NCBI GenBank assembly: GCA_910587935.1
Contig: CAJUNP010000038.1
Location: forward strand, 1 to 25,166
Length of the DNA stretch: 25,166 nt
Source: an uncultured Lachnospiraceae bacterium
GTDB taxonomy: Bacteria; Bacillota; Clostridia; Lachnospirales; Lachnospiraceae
Reading direction: 5' to 3'
In this document: piece by piece, positions 1 to 9,287 of the stretch
Numbering within the stretch: position 1 is the stretch's first letter
Layout: the number at the start of each line of letters is the position of its first letter
Position numbers and translations under genes: made by a program
Notes under the pieces: model-generated
Told to the model about the DNA's origin: nothing
The model's database searches: none
What the model saw: the letters and a program-made list of their open reading frames with translations, nothing else

Positions 1-79
1 TTTATGCTGGCTGTGAGGTTTTTACCTTTTCTCAACTGTCAAAAACAGGATTATACTCAAAACCGGCACGGATAGCAAT

Positions 80-108
80 GATAATTTTTTCCGATTCAGG
101 AAATTATC
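80..108. other. Imperfect hairpin upstream of the hemerythrin gene
   Basis: GATAAT/ATTATC arms plus an inner TTCC/GGAA pair enclose a short loop, with a bulge of about three T residues. It lies in the 258 bp before the first gene and could be the terminator of a gene outside the window or part of a leader. No T-run follows it directly, and no known riboswitch core was recognised in positions 1-258. Confidence 0.25.
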
Positions 109-153
109 ATCTCTTAACGGGGGATAAATCCGAAAAACACAAAAAAAGCCGCA

Positions 154-182
154 TTGTCAAGTCCGTGAAAACATGTTAGACT
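154..182 (+). promoter_or_regulatory. Candidate sigma-A promoter for the hemerythrin gene
   Basis: TTGTCA at 154-159 and TAGACT at 177-182 are separated by 17 bp. Transcription would start near 189, giving a leader of about 70 nt before the start codon at 259. The -35 box matches the consensus at 5 of 6 positions and the -10 box at 4 of 6. Confidence 0.4.
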
Positions 183-258
183 AAATTTGAAACAGTATAC
201 CAAAACAGCTCTCAGGCAACGCTTTTGCCCCCTTCGGAAAACCGATACAGGAGACCTC

Positions 259-1146
259 ATGATGAATGAAATAAAATGGAACGACCGGTTTAATATAGGT
301 ATTGATACAATCGACAAAGCTCATAAAAAACTCTTTTCCATTGTAGAAAAGCTGATTGCCCTTAACGAAGATTCGGATAAACAGCAGCATGCATGCCGGG
401 AAGGAATCAAATATTTTAAAAGTTATACCATAAAGCATTTTGAAGAAGAGGAAGCCTATATGCGTTCCATAAATTACAGCGACTACGCCATGCACAAAAG
501 TCTTCACGACAATATGCAAAGTAAAACGCTCCCCGCCCTTGAACGGGAGCTGGACGAACAGAATTACTCCGTAGAAGCCATGCAGCATTTTCTGGGAATC
601 TGCGTAGGATGGCTGAACGGCCATATTTTGACAGAGGACCGTGCCATTACGGGACGCGTTTCCAACAAATGGGTACATTCCCCCTCGGAAGACGAGATCG
701 TTTCTCTGGAAAAAGCAATTCTGCAGAGTTTTCAAAGCCTGTTCCATATTAATTTGGAACTTATCAGCAAACATTACAGCGGAGAAGATTTTTCTTCCGG
801 CAGCGCGCTCTGCTACCGTCTCAATTATATTTCCCAGAACAAAGAGAAGCTGCAGGTATTCGTCGTTTATGAGGAACGAATGGTTCTCGGCATGTTGGGA
901 GACCTGCTTGGCAAACCGGTCAAGAAGGCCGATAAAACAGTAATTTACGCCGTCAAAATACTTTCGCAGCAATTCATGGACTGCATCGGCAGGCATTTTT
1001 CATTAATTGGCCGGTACCGGCTTGAGAAAAATGATATGTTAACCTTTGAGCAGCTTCTAAGAACCTTTGAAAAAGAGTACCCGCCTTACAGTATGCTGTT
1101 CAGCGCAAAGGGCAAAGGTTATTTTTCTCTGTGTATCAGAACCTGA
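259..1146 (+). CDS. Bacteriohemerythrin with C-terminal CheX-like domain
   Basis: The N-terminal ~130 residues form a bacterial hemerythrin domain, a four-helix bundle that binds O2 at a non-haem di-iron centre. The ligand set is complete: H22, H60 and E64 (HxxxE), H79 and H83 (HxxxH), and H122 with D127 (HxxxxD). The usual W-N-x-x-(F)-x-x-G-I opening is present at residues 7-15. Residues ~150-295 resemble the CheC/CheX fold (a segment like VLGMLGDLLGKPV followed by a helix), but the E-x-x-N catalytic pair of CheX phosphatases is not visible, so this half may be a binding or dimerisation module. Start: ATG 259 follows AGGAG at 249-253; an in-frame TTG at 187 lacks such a site. Likely cytoplasmic oxygen sensing or delivery linked to motility signalling (inference). 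The hemerythrin call is firm, the CheX-like call tentative. Confidence 0.88.
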   Translation: MMNEIKWNDRFNIGIDTIDKAHKKLFSIVEKLIALNEDSDKQQHACREGIKYFKSYTIKHFEEEEAYMRSINYSDYAMHKSLHDNMQSKTLPALERELDEQNYSVEAMQHFLGICVGWLNGHILTEDRAITGRVSNKWVHSPSEDEIVSLEKAILQSFQSLFHINLELISKHYSGEDFSSGSALCYRLNYISQNKEKLQVFVVYEERMVLGMLGDLLGKPVKKADKTVIYAVKILSQQFMDCIGRHFSLIGRYRLEKNDMLTFEQLLRTFEKEYPPYSMLFSAKGKGYFSLCIRT

Positions 1147-1149
1147 ATA

Positions 1150-1195
1150 CGGGTGCGGCAACGCATGGCTGTCCATGCCTTGCCGCACCCGTTTT
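1150..1195 (+). terminator. Rho-independent terminator after the hemerythrin gene
   Basis: CGGGTGCGGCAA is repeated inverted, followed by an inner CGCATGG/CCATGCC pair with one mismatch and a CTGT loop. The roughly 19-bp stem ends in TTTT at 1192-1195. It starts 3 bp after the stop codon and separates this gene from the convergent kinase gene. Confidence 0.8.
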
Positions 1196-1226
1196 ATGTA
1201 CCGATACACTTCCGTAAGCTTCACGC

Positions 1227-4200
1227 TTAATCCAATATTTCATTTAATGTATCAATCAGTTTTGTAACGTCGATCGGTTTTGCAATGTGGCCGTTCATTC
1301 CGCATCGCAAAGCCTGCTTTTTATCTTCTTCAAAAGCATTTGCGGTCATTGCCAGTATCGGTATGGATGCCAGTTCTTTGTCTTCCAGTCTGCGGATTTC
1401 CCGGGATGCCTCATAACCATCCATGACAGGCATCTGAACATCCATCAGTACAACCTGGTAATATCCGTGTTCCGACTGTCTTAGCATATCCACTGCAATT
1501 TGTCCGTTATCCGCCACATCCACCGAAAATCCTGCATCTTCCAGAATTGTTACCGCAATTTCCTGATTCAGTTCCACATCTTCTGCCAGCAGGATTCTGC
1601 CCGTACGGGTCTGAACCTTTTCTTTTTCTTCCGGCTTACCGGCTTCTTCTTCCTCATTAATAATCGTATGCAGGCAATTCCTCAGTTCCGATAAAAACAG
1701 GGGCTTTGTGCAAAAGGCCGTGACACCGGCTTCTCTTGCCTCGTCTTCAATATCGGACCAGTCATATGCGGTCAGGATAATAATCGGCGTGTTTTCTCCC
1801 GCCTCTTTCCGAATCCGCCGTGCAACCTCAACACCGTTCATATCCGGCATCAGCCAGTCAATAATATAAGCCCAATAACCGTCTCCCCGGGACATCGCCT
1901 GACGGGTACGCAGCACCGCTTCCTTTCCTGAAAGAGTCCATTCCGCACGCATCCCGATCTGCTGCAGCATGTAGGAAACACTGTCACAGGTATTGAAATC
2001 ATCGTCTACCACCAGTGCCCTGTAATCCTTTAATTCGGGAATAGTCTGCGATTCCTTTTCCGCAGAATGCAGCCGGAACGTAAAGGAAACCGTAAACTCC
2101 GATCCCACGCCCAATTCACTTTTTACTTCAATGGAGCCGTTCATCATATCTACAATATTTTTCGTTATGGCCATACCCAAACCGGTTCCCTGAATCTTAC
2201 TGATAGTACTGTTCTTTTCCCTTTCAAACGGTTCAAAAATGTGAGCTACAAATTCTTCGCTCATCCCGATACCGGTATCTTTAATGCAGAATTCAAAATT
2301 GGCATATCCTTCAGGCGCTCCGGCTTTTTCCGTAATTCGGATGCTGACCGATCCGCCTGCGCCCGTATACTTCACGGAATTACCCACCAGATTCAAAAGC
2401 ACTTGATTCAGCCGCAGTTTATCGCAGTAAATCTCCTCGTCGCGGACATCCACCGCATCAATATACAGATCCAGCTGTTTGGAACGGATATCTGCCTGCA
2501 GAATGTTACACAACCCGTGTAAAATTTCGGGCAGACTGCAAAGTTTCTCTTCCAGCCGGATTTTGCCGCTTTCAATACGGCTCATATCCAAAACGTCATT
2601 GATCAGACTCAGCAGATGATCTCCCGACGTTTTTATCTTTTTGAGATATTCCTCTACCTGTTCCCTGTTATCCATATGAGATATCGCAAGAGCCGTAAAT
2701 CCAACGATAGCGTTCATAGGCGTACGGATATCATGGGACATGTTGGAAAGGAATACGCTCTTAGCCTTATTTGCCCTTTTGGCCTGGGAAAGCGCATCTT
2801 CCAGCAGATCATTTCGTTCCATTTCTTTACGGATTTCCTCATCCACACTGTGAAATCCCAGAACCACTCCATGATTTTCTTTCCATTCGCCAGCGCGCAC
2901 AACACGCATCTGGTAATACTGCATTTTGCCGTTCTTTAAAACCCGGTAATTCACTGACCAGAGATTTTTTTCCGCCAGCTCTTCCCTTATCTTTTCGCAG
3001 GAAATCGCCTGCCCCATCAGCTCTCGGTCTTCTTCCTGAACGAACTCCCGTATATAACGTTCCATGCTCTCTTCCAGTATTATTTCACCGCCGAAAATGG
3101 AATCAAGCACACTGCCGTTTTTCCCGTCATTCCGAATCACGGTTCCCATTCCCGTATCCAGATCAAAGAAACAAACAAGATTATAATCGATTCCCAGCGC
3201 CTGAAGAAGTTCCATCTGGTGTCTTTCATTCTTTTGATCCAGTAACCTTTGTTCCGTGCAGTCCAGCAGAAAACGCTGATAGCATAATTCGCCGTTTTCG
3301 CGTATCAGCTTGATATTCCCCATAACATGCAGAAGTTCTCCGTCCTTATGCCGGATACGATATTCTACGCTGACGCTGTCTCCCTCTTCTTTCAGTTCCT
3401 CTATATCCTTTTTTAGCTTCTCCCTGTCTTCCTCCACAACCGAAGGCGCAACCATAAAAAATCCGGTTTGCATCATTTCTTCCTGAGACTCATAGCCCAG
3501 AATCTTTAAAGCCGCCTGGTTAACGCTGAGAATACGTTTTCCATCTACCGTGTGGCAGATAATACCACATTCCATAGCCATAAATATTGTTTCCAGCGTG
3601 CGGTTTTTATTGACAAGTTCCTGCTCATAAGAGCGTTCCTGGGTCACGTCGATGGCTACGCCCACCGTTCCCATAACACTGCCGTCCAGATCATACAAAG
3701 GCGATTTATACGTCGTAAGCGTTCGCAGGCCCTCTCCTGTCATAATGACTTCTTCGGAAATGCAGGTTTCTTTCTTCGACATAACCTCATTCTCAGATTC
3801 TATACAGGCGGGATCATCCTGCTCGACATCCCAGATATAAGCGTGCCTGCGCCCCTCTACCTGCTGTTTGGTTTTACCTACCGTCCTGCAGAAGCTGTCG
3901 TTAACTTTTTCGTGGATGCCTTCTTTGTCCTTGTACCAGATAAGATTCGGGATATTATTAATAGCTGCCTCCAGAAACTGACCGGTCTGCCAGAAATCTT
4001 TTTTTACCTTACAATCCTTCTGCCATTTTGAAAAACGGAAACGGATGGTCTCCTCGGTCATGGGCATTGTCCACAGATCTGTAATTCCCTGCATCCGGTC
4101 TCCCAGAAGTGAAATCTGTTCTGCATCCGTAAGCAGAATGAGTTCCGTTTCTTCCTTTTTGCCCTGTGTCAGCATTTGCAGCTCATCCGGCATAGCCATA

Positions 4201-4370
4201 TCCCGGACATCGGCTACGATAACATCTGCCCGGCCCGCCAGTCCCGAATCCGGTTTCTCACTTTCCAGAAATTCATGCGTAAAATGCTCCAACGGAGACA
4301 TTTCTTTAATAATATCAAATACCCGATTGTGGGAACCTGTTAAATAAAAGCAAATCTGACAACGATACAC
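1227..4370 (-). CDS. PAS-domain hybrid histidine kinase with two receiver domains
   Basis: A soluble hybrid sensor kinase of 1047 residues with no membrane segments. Order: a degenerate receiver-like region (~1-115), three PAS-type regions (~128-250, ~258-380, ~390-515), a HisKA domain with the phospho-accepting His near 545 in SHDIRTP, a HATPase domain (N-box LNLVGNSVKYT; G-boxes DTGIGM and GTGLGM), receiver 1 with Asp near 838 (DWLMPDMNG), and receiver 2 with Asp near 976 (MDVQMPVMDG). The phosphorelay should pass to an Hpt or response regulator not encoded in this window. Start: a GTG at 4370 with GGGAGG about 8 nt upstream; no better ATG was seen. It has its own candidate promoter in the 144-bp gap after the amylosucrase gene. 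The signal sensed is unknown. Confidence 0.92.
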   Translation of the reverse strand: MYRCQICFYLTGSHNRVFDIIKEMSPLEHFTHEFLESEKPDSGLAGRADVIVADVRDMAMPDELQMLTQGKKEETELILLTDAEQISLLGDRMQGITDLWTMPMTEETIRFRFSKWQKDCKVKKDFWQTGQFLEAAINNIPNLIWYKDKEGIHEKVNDSFCRTVGKTKQQVEGRRHAYIWDVEQDDPACIESENEVMSKKETCISEEVIMTGEGLRTLTTYKSPLYDLDGSVMGTVGVAIDVTQERSYEQELVNKNRTLETIFMAMECGIICHTVDGKRILSVNQAALKILGYESQEEMMQTGFFMVAPSVVEEDREKLKKDIEELKEEGDSVSVEYRIRHKDGELLHVMGNIKLIRENGELCYQRFLLDCTEQRLLDQKNERHQMELLQALGIDYNLVCFFDLDTGMGTVIRNDGKNGSVLDSIFGGEIILEESMERYIREFVQEEDRELMGQAISCEKIREELAEKNLWSVNYRVLKNGKMQYYQMRVVRAGEWKENHGVVLGFHSVDEEIRKEMERNDLLEDALSQAKRANKAKSVFLSNMSHDIRTPMNAIVGFTALAISHMDNREQVEEYLKKIKTSGDHLLSLINDVLDMSRIESGKIRLEEKLCSLPEILHGLCNILQADIRSKQLDLYIDAVDVRDEEIYCDKLRLNQVLLNLVGNSVKYTGAGGSVSIRITEKAGAPEGYANFEFCIKDTGIGMSEEFVAHIFEPFEREKNSTISKIQGTGLGMAITKNIVDMMNGSIEVKSELGVGSEFTVSFTFRLHSAEKESQTIPELKDYRALVVDDDFNTCDSVSYMLQQIGMRAEWTLSGKEAVLRTRQAMSRGDGYWAYIIDWLMPDMNGVEVARRIRKEAGENTPIIILTAYDWSDIEDEAREAGVTAFCTKPLFLSELRNCLHTIINEEEEAGKPEEKEKVQTRTGRILLAEDVELNQEIAVTILEDAGFSVDVADNGQIAVDMLRQSEHGYYQVVLMDVQMPVMDGYEASREIRRLEDKELASIPILAMTANAFEEDKKQALRCGMNGHIAKPIDVTKLIDTLNEILD

Positions 4371-4457
4371 GTCCGTTTCCTCCCTGTCCTCTGCATCTTA
4401 TTGTATCAATTATTGTATTATAAACGCTTTATATATACTGAATCTGCTTCTTTTACT

Positions 4458-4486
4458 ATCTTAACAAGGGTATCATTCCATGTCAA
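4458..4486 (-). promoter_or_regulatory. Candidate promoter for the PAS hybrid kinase
   Basis: On the - strand, consensus TTGACA (4481-4486) is followed after 17 bp by TAAGAT (4458-4463, 4 of 6). A second TATAAT lies nearer the gene at 4417-4422 but has a poor -35 partner. Confidence 0.45.
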
Positions 4487-4514
4487 CATGCAAACGCCTT
4501 TTAACAGGCAAACC

Positions 4515-6377
4515 TTACTTTTCCGGTTGATTTTTCTTCAGATAATAAAATCCAAAGGCCGGTATATTGATTCCGATGGGCTTCATAATATTACCCGAAA
4601 CCAGATCCCTGTAATCGCCGTCCGTTTCATGAACCCAGGCAGTCTTATCATGTTCACTGAAATTAAATAATCCGATCAGTTTTTCTCCCTCAAAATATCT
4701 GCCGATACAAAGCACGGAAGGATCCCACGTCTCAATGGTCCATGTATCTGCGCAGGATACAAAAACTTTTTCTCTTTTTCTGATCTGTTCCAGCTGCGCA
4801 AGTCCCCGGAATATTTTTCCCTCTACGGTATCCGCATCCTGTATTTTATCCGCCTTCTTCCAGTTCATGGCTCCCCGGTGGATATAGCGGGAATCCGCCG
4901 CTTTATTGGGATTTTTTTTATACGTGTAATCATTCACCTGGCCGATCTCGTCTCCGCTGTATAACACAGGAATTCCCGACTGCATAAACATATACGCATG
5001 AAGCATAATATCCAGCTTTATGGCCTTTTCCATGGCTGCTTCATCCTGTTCAAAGCCTGCTTTTTCTACTCCGCACATGGAAGCGGTGGTTCCGCAGAAT
5101 CTTGCATCGCCGGTAACGGGATCTGCATTATAAAGCTCTCCACGGCTGTTGCTTCCGCCCGAATTTCCCAGAAAATAATCGTTCAGATACTGCTTATGGC
5201 TTCTCTCTCCAATCCCCTTGGTCAAGAGAGTAGCGTAATCAAGTCCCCAGCCGATATCGTCATGGCAGCGCAGATAGTTCAGGAATACATAATCCTTGGG
5301 CAGCACATTCACGATGTCAAGCTGTCTTTTCAAAAGGCTGACATCTCTTGTAGCTACCGTATGCCAGGTAGTCGCCATGGTAGTCACATTGTAAAGCATA
5401 TGACATTCCGGTTTTTCCACGGTTCCGAAATAAGGGACCACCTTTTCAGGTTCCATAACTACTTCTCCGAGCAGTAAAACACCCGGACATACAATCTCGC
5501 TGATCATGCGCATCATACGCACAATGGTATGTACCTGCAAAAGATTCCGGCAGGAGGTATTCAGCTCCTTCCATATATATGGCACTGCGTCAATTCTGAT
5601 TATATCAATTCCCCTGTTTGCCAGATAGAGAAAATTGTACATCATTTCATTGAACACCCTCGGATTTTTATAATTCAGATCCCACTGGTAAGGATAAAAG
5701 GTCGTCATGACATAATGCCCGGCATCCGGCAGCCACGTAAAGTTCCCCGGCGCCGTCGTAGGAAATACCTGCGGCACCGTCGCCTCGTACCGTGCAGGTT
5801 CATTAGCATTATTAAAGAAGAAGTAACGGCTCATATATTCTCCGTCGCCCTGACGCGCTTTTTTTGCCCATTCATGTTCTTCCGACGTATGGTTCATAAC
5901 AAAATCCATACAGACATTTACGCCTTTTTTATGACAGGCAGCCGTCAGACTTTCCAGATCCTCCATGGTTCCCAGTTTTTCCTGCACCTTACGGAAATCC
6001 GACACGGCGTATCCGCCGTCCGACCTTCCTTCCGGCGTATCCAGAAAAGGCATCAGATGAATATAATTGACGTTACATTGTTCAATATAGTCAAGTTTGG
6101 ATTCTACCCCTTTCATATTGCCGGCAAAATTATCAATATAGAACATCATACCCAGCATATCGTTTTTCTTATACCATCCCGGGTGGGACTCCCTGATTAT
6201 ATCGCTGTTTTTTAATTCCTGCTTTCTTTCCCTGTAAAATTCTCCCATGCGGTCGCACAGTTCGGCAAACATGGAATCATTCCCGTATAATTCCATGTAC
6301 AGCCAGCGCAGTTCGTCATGATGACGCTGCAGTCTTTTCATGTAATGATCCGGTTCTTGTACCACCGTTTTTTTCAT
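4515..6377 (-). CDS. GH13 amylosucrase-type enzyme (sucrose glucosyltransferase/hydrolase)
   Basis: A 620-residue alpha-amylase superfamily protein that fits the amylosucrase subfamily (GH13_4) in length and motifs. These include FVMNHTS, a WDLNY..P.VF segment, the nucleophile region IIRIDAVPYIWKE (Asp near 262), the acid/base region LLGEVVM (Glu near 303) and CHDDIGW with the transition-state Asp near 373. A GD(E)xG segment and a C-terminal beta domain follow. Amylosucrases transfer glucose from sucrose to alpha-glucan or hydrolyse sucrose; product specificity cannot be read here. No signal peptide is visible, so it is probably cytoplasmic. Start: ATG 6377 lies 9 nt after GGGAGG, whereas the in-frame GTG at 6383 is only 2 nt from it. 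It lies 40 bp after the BvgS-like kinase and is probably co-transcribed. Confidence 0.88.
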   Translation of the reverse strand: MKKTVVQEPDHYMKRLQRHHDELRWLYMELYGNDSMFAELCDRMGEFYRERKQELKNSDIIRESHPGWYKKNDMLGMMFYIDNFAGNMKGVESKLDYIEQCNVNYIHLMPFLDTPEGRSDGGYAVSDFRKVQEKLGTMEDLESLTAACHKKGVNVCMDFVMNHTSEEHEWAKKARQGDGEYMSRYFFFNNANEPARYEATVPQVFPTTAPGNFTWLPDAGHYVMTTFYPYQWDLNYKNPRVFNEMMYNFLYLANRGIDIIRIDAVPYIWKELNTSCRNLLQVHTIVRMMRMISEIVCPGVLLLGEVVMEPEKVVPYFGTVEKPECHMLYNVTTMATTWHTVATRDVSLLKRQLDIVNVLPKDYVFLNYLRCHDDIGWGLDYATLLTKGIGERSHKQYLNDYFLGNSGGSNSRGELYNADPVTGDARFCGTTASMCGVEKAGFEQDEAAMEKAIKLDIMLHAYMFMQSGIPVLYSGDEIGQVNDYTYKKNPNKAADSRYIHRGAMNWKKADKIQDADTVEGKIFRGLAQLEQIRKREKVFVSCADTWTIETWDPSVLCIGRYFEGEKLIGLFNFSEHDKTAWVHETDGDYRDLVSGNIMKPIGINIPAFGFYYLKKNQPEK

Positions 6378-6417
6378 TGCCACAGCCTCCCGTTTTCACA
6401 CTCTTAATGTTTATTTA

Positions 6418-9243
6418 TTATATCTCCTGTACCTCCATCCACCGGTCCAGCACACGCTTCAAAATCTCCGGTTCCAAAGGTTTGGCGGTATGCTCGTTCA
6501 TTCCCGCCTCTTTCGCCGCCTGCACGTCTTCCGCAAAAGCATTGGCAGTCATGGCGATAATCGGTATTGTATCTGCGTCCGGCCTGTCAAGCCGGCGTAT
6601 CGCTTTTGTGGCTTCGTATCCGTTCATAACAGGCATCATAACGTCCATAAAAATAATCTGGTACGAACCGGGCGCCGCCCCGTTAAACAAGTCCACGGCC
6701 TCCTGTCCGTTATGGGCCACCGTAACCTCCAGTCCCATTTCCGTAAGCATATACTGAGCGATCTCCTGGTTCAATTCGTTATCCTCCACAAGAAGGGCCC
6801 GCTTTCCTCGGACTCCTGCCCGAACGGAAGGGATCGTTTTATTTTCTTCCCGCCGCTTGGGAGGATCGGCAATTTTCAGAGGCAGAATTACGGTAAAAAT
6901 ACTGCCCACATCACGTTCGCTTTCAATTTGTATGCACCCTCCCATTTTGTCTACCAGAGACTTTGTAATGGTCATTCCAAGGCCGCTGCCTTTGTAATTT
7001 GTCCTGGCTCCGGCCTCCTCCTGGGTAAACGGTTCAAAAATATGTTTCAGATAGTCTTTCCCCATTCCGATGCCGGTGTCGGATATTTCAAAACAAATTT
7101 GTGCCGTTCCTTTCTCCTGGGCCATCTCATGACATTCAAACCGGACGGTTCCTCCGGGTTTATTGTATTTTACGGCGTTGCCCGCTATATTAATCAGAAT
7201 CTGTTTTATATGCAGCGGACTTCCCACAAAATAATTGTGCGGCAGCCATTCCGGCTGATCAAAATCCGTGATCAGCTGAACATTCCGATCCGCTGCCTGC
7301 CCGCCTACAATCACCGAACAATTATACAACAGTTCCCGCAGGTCAAATACCTCTTCGGCAAACTCAACGTTACCGTTCTCTAATTTACTGATATCCAGCA
7401 CGTCATTAATCATACTCAAAAGATGCCCTGCGGAAGTCTTAATCTTTTCTCTGCAGTCTGCCTGCCTTTCCAGATCTTCCGGGTTTTTCTCCGCAATGTT
7501 CAGCATGCCCATAATTCCGTTTATAGGCGTCCTTATATCATGGGACATATGGGACAAAAACTCTGTTTTTGCCTGGTTCGCCTGCCTGGCTTCCTTTATC
7601 GCGTCCTGCAGCTCCCGGTTCTTTTTTTCAAGCAGTAAATACGATCTTTTGCGCACACGCGAGAAAGTGACTCCAAAGATTAAAAGCAGCGTCAGTATGA
7701 TGCAGAATACGGCAATTACATTTCTGTTCTGATACAAATAATCCGACAGTTCATAACTATCGTAGGGAATGTTCATGTACTGATTGATAATATCTTCTTT
7801 TTCATCTTCGGACACCAGTCTCATGGCTTTATTAATTACCTGAATCAGCACCGGGTCCGCCTCTTTGGAAGCCGCCATCGTAGTTCCTGACTGATATCTG
7901 TAATTATCCCATTCCATAAGATCTGAAAAGCTTTCGTTTTTTGTCTGGTAGTTATACTCTATTGTGTTCAACAGCGTAATATCCGCCTTGCCTGATTTCA
8001 GCATACGCAGACAATCCTTTGCGCTGTCGCAAAAAATCACCTGATCTTTTATCCCCATACCGTCCGCCCAGTATGCGCGTCCGTTTGTTAACGCTATTTT
8101 TACATTTTCGTCCCGGACTTTGGACATGGCAAAATCTTTAGCAGACACAATCACTGCATTGTATGGCATAAACATATTGGTAAGGACAATATTTTCGTCC
8201 CGCACAAGCTGGGCATTGTTTGATCCTACATATAAATCAATCGTTCCCTCCGCCAGGAGATCTTTCCAGTATTCGGTTCGCTCAAGCGGACAAAATTCAA
8301 ATAAAAGCCCGCTCCTTTCCGAAACGGCTTTCAATATCTGTATATAAATTCCGTCGTATTCTCCCTGCGAATTAATATATGCCAGCGGCTGCGTATCTTT
8401 ATAAAATCCGATTCTGACCGTATCCCTCCGTCGGATCAGCTCCAGTTCCTCAGCGGCAAAATTTTCTCTTCTCTGTCCGTAATACCGGACGATAAGTTCC
8501 TGTTCCACACCGGGAATATTCATTTTCAGGTTCTCTATTCCTGCGTTCAGTTCATCCAGAAGAGCTTCGTTCCCTTTCCATGTTATGTAATAATACGGCG
8601 CATATGCAAATTTTCCTACCAGGCACTGTCCTTCCCAGACTTCCGTCAGGGTATGAACCGCAACGTCAATTTCTCCGGAATAAAGCGCTTCCTGCAGTTC
8701 CTGTGTTGCGCCGTATTCCGACAGCTTTGGTTCCCCGATTCCGTTGCGTGCCAGATACTCCAGAAAATCTGTTTTACGGATATAATTTGCTACAACGCCG
8801 AACCTCATATCCTTCATCCGATCAAAATCTTCATAAGCCAGGCTGCTTCCGCTTTCCACAAACAGACATCCGTATGTATATCCGCTTGCCAGATCCGCAT
8901 AATCAAAAATTGCGGCGCGTTCTTCGGAATACTGGGCCGATCCGACCAGATCCACTTCCTTCATCTGCAGCTTGTCAAGCGCATCCTCCCAGCTGTCGCA
9001 CTTTACATATTCCAGTCTCCACCCGGTATAACCGCTAAGCTCATTCAGATAATCCACATCCATGCCGCCGTAACCATCGTTTTCGGAATATGTATGAAAG
9101 CCTTCCATAGGGAAAAATCCTACTTTTACAGTCCGAATCTGCCTCGCACGCACAGTCACGGAAAAAAGGGCGGCTAAAATCACCGTCCCCTGCATCAGGG
9201 CCAATATGCCCCGTATGATCTTTTTCCAATGTGTTTTTTTCAT
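6418..9243 (-). CDS. BvgS-like hybrid histidine kinase with two SBP_bac_3 sensor domains
   Basis: A 941-residue membrane sensor kinase. Order: signal/anchor helix (~9-31), two tandem extracellular solute-binding domains of the SBP_bac_3 type (~38-270 and ~277-500; the first begins VKVGFFPMEGFHTY, the second VRIGFYKDTQPLAY), a membrane helix (~508-530), a short linker coil, HisKA with His near 568 (SHMSHDIRTP), HATPase (N-box GNAVKYN; G-boxes DTGIGM and GSGLGM) and one receiver with Asp near 866 (MDVMMPVMNG). SBP_bac_3 domains usually bind amino acids or similar small ligands. No Hpt domain or partner regulator is visible. Start: ATG 9243 with GGGAG 5 nt upstream. It lies between the ACT gene (44 bp before) and the amylosucrase gene (40 bp after). 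Confidence 0.93.
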   Translation of the reverse strand: MKKTHWKKIIRGILALMQGTVILAALFSVTVRARQIRTVKVGFFPMEGFHTYSENDGYGGMDVDYLNELSGYTGWRLEYVKCDSWEDALDKLQMKEVDLVGSAQYSEERAAIFDYADLASGYTYGCLFVESGSSLAYEDFDRMKDMRFGVVANYIRKTDFLEYLARNGIGEPKLSEYGATQELQEALYSGEIDVAVHTLTEVWEGQCLVGKFAYAPYYYITWKGNEALLDELNAGIENLKMNIPGVEQELIVRYYGQRRENFAAEELELIRRRDTVRIGFYKDTQPLAYINSQGEYDGIYIQILKAVSERSGLLFEFCPLERTEYWKDLLAEGTIDLYVGSNNAQLVRDENIVLTNMFMPYNAVIVSAKDFAMSKVRDENVKIALTNGRAYWADGMGIKDQVIFCDSAKDCLRMLKSGKADITLLNTIEYNYQTKNESFSDLMEWDNYRYQSGTTMAASKEADPVLIQVINKAMRLVSEDEKEDIINQYMNIPYDSYELSDYLYQNRNVIAVFCIILTLLLIFGVTFSRVRKRSYLLLEKKNRELQDAIKEARQANQAKTEFLSHMSHDIRTPINGIMGMLNIAEKNPEDLERQADCREKIKTSAGHLLSMINDVLDISKLENGNVEFAEEVFDLRELLYNCSVIVGGQAADRNVQLITDFDQPEWLPHNYFVGSPLHIKQILINIAGNAVKYNKPGGTVRFECHEMAQEKGTAQICFEISDTGIGMGKDYLKHIFEPFTQEEAGARTNYKGSGLGMTITKSLVDKMGGCIQIESERDVGSIFTVILPLKIADPPKRREENKTIPSVRAGVRGKRALLVEDNELNQEIAQYMLTEMGLEVTVAHNGQEAVDLFNGAAPGSYQIIFMDVMMPVMNGYEATKAIRRLDRPDADTIPIIAMTANAFAEDVQAAKEAGMNEHTAKPLEPEILKRVLDRWMEVQEI

Positions 9244-9287
9244 ATGCTCTCCCGATTAAACCTGAAATAAAGTACGCCTTTTTTAAC

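Noticed and set aside
187..258. Upstream in-frame TTG start for the hemerythrin protein
   Set aside because: It sits right after the likely promoter, has no ribosome binding site, and the hemerythrin domain begins after ATG 259.
1..258. Riboswitch (for example c-di-GMP type) in the leader of the first gene
   Set aside because: No conserved riboswitch core was recognised; only an imperfect hairpin is visible.
181..996. Minus-strand open frame of 271 codons
   Set aside because: It is antisense to the hemerythrin gene, whose metal ligands are complete.
2067..2522. Plus-strand open frame of 151 codons
   Set aside because: It lies opposite the PAS kinase, has no ribosome binding site or recognisable motif, and its composition is typical of an antisense shadow.
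5529..6215. Plus-strand open frame of 228 codons
   Set aside because: It is antisense to the amylosucrase-type gene, which has full catalytic motifs; the frame itself has none.
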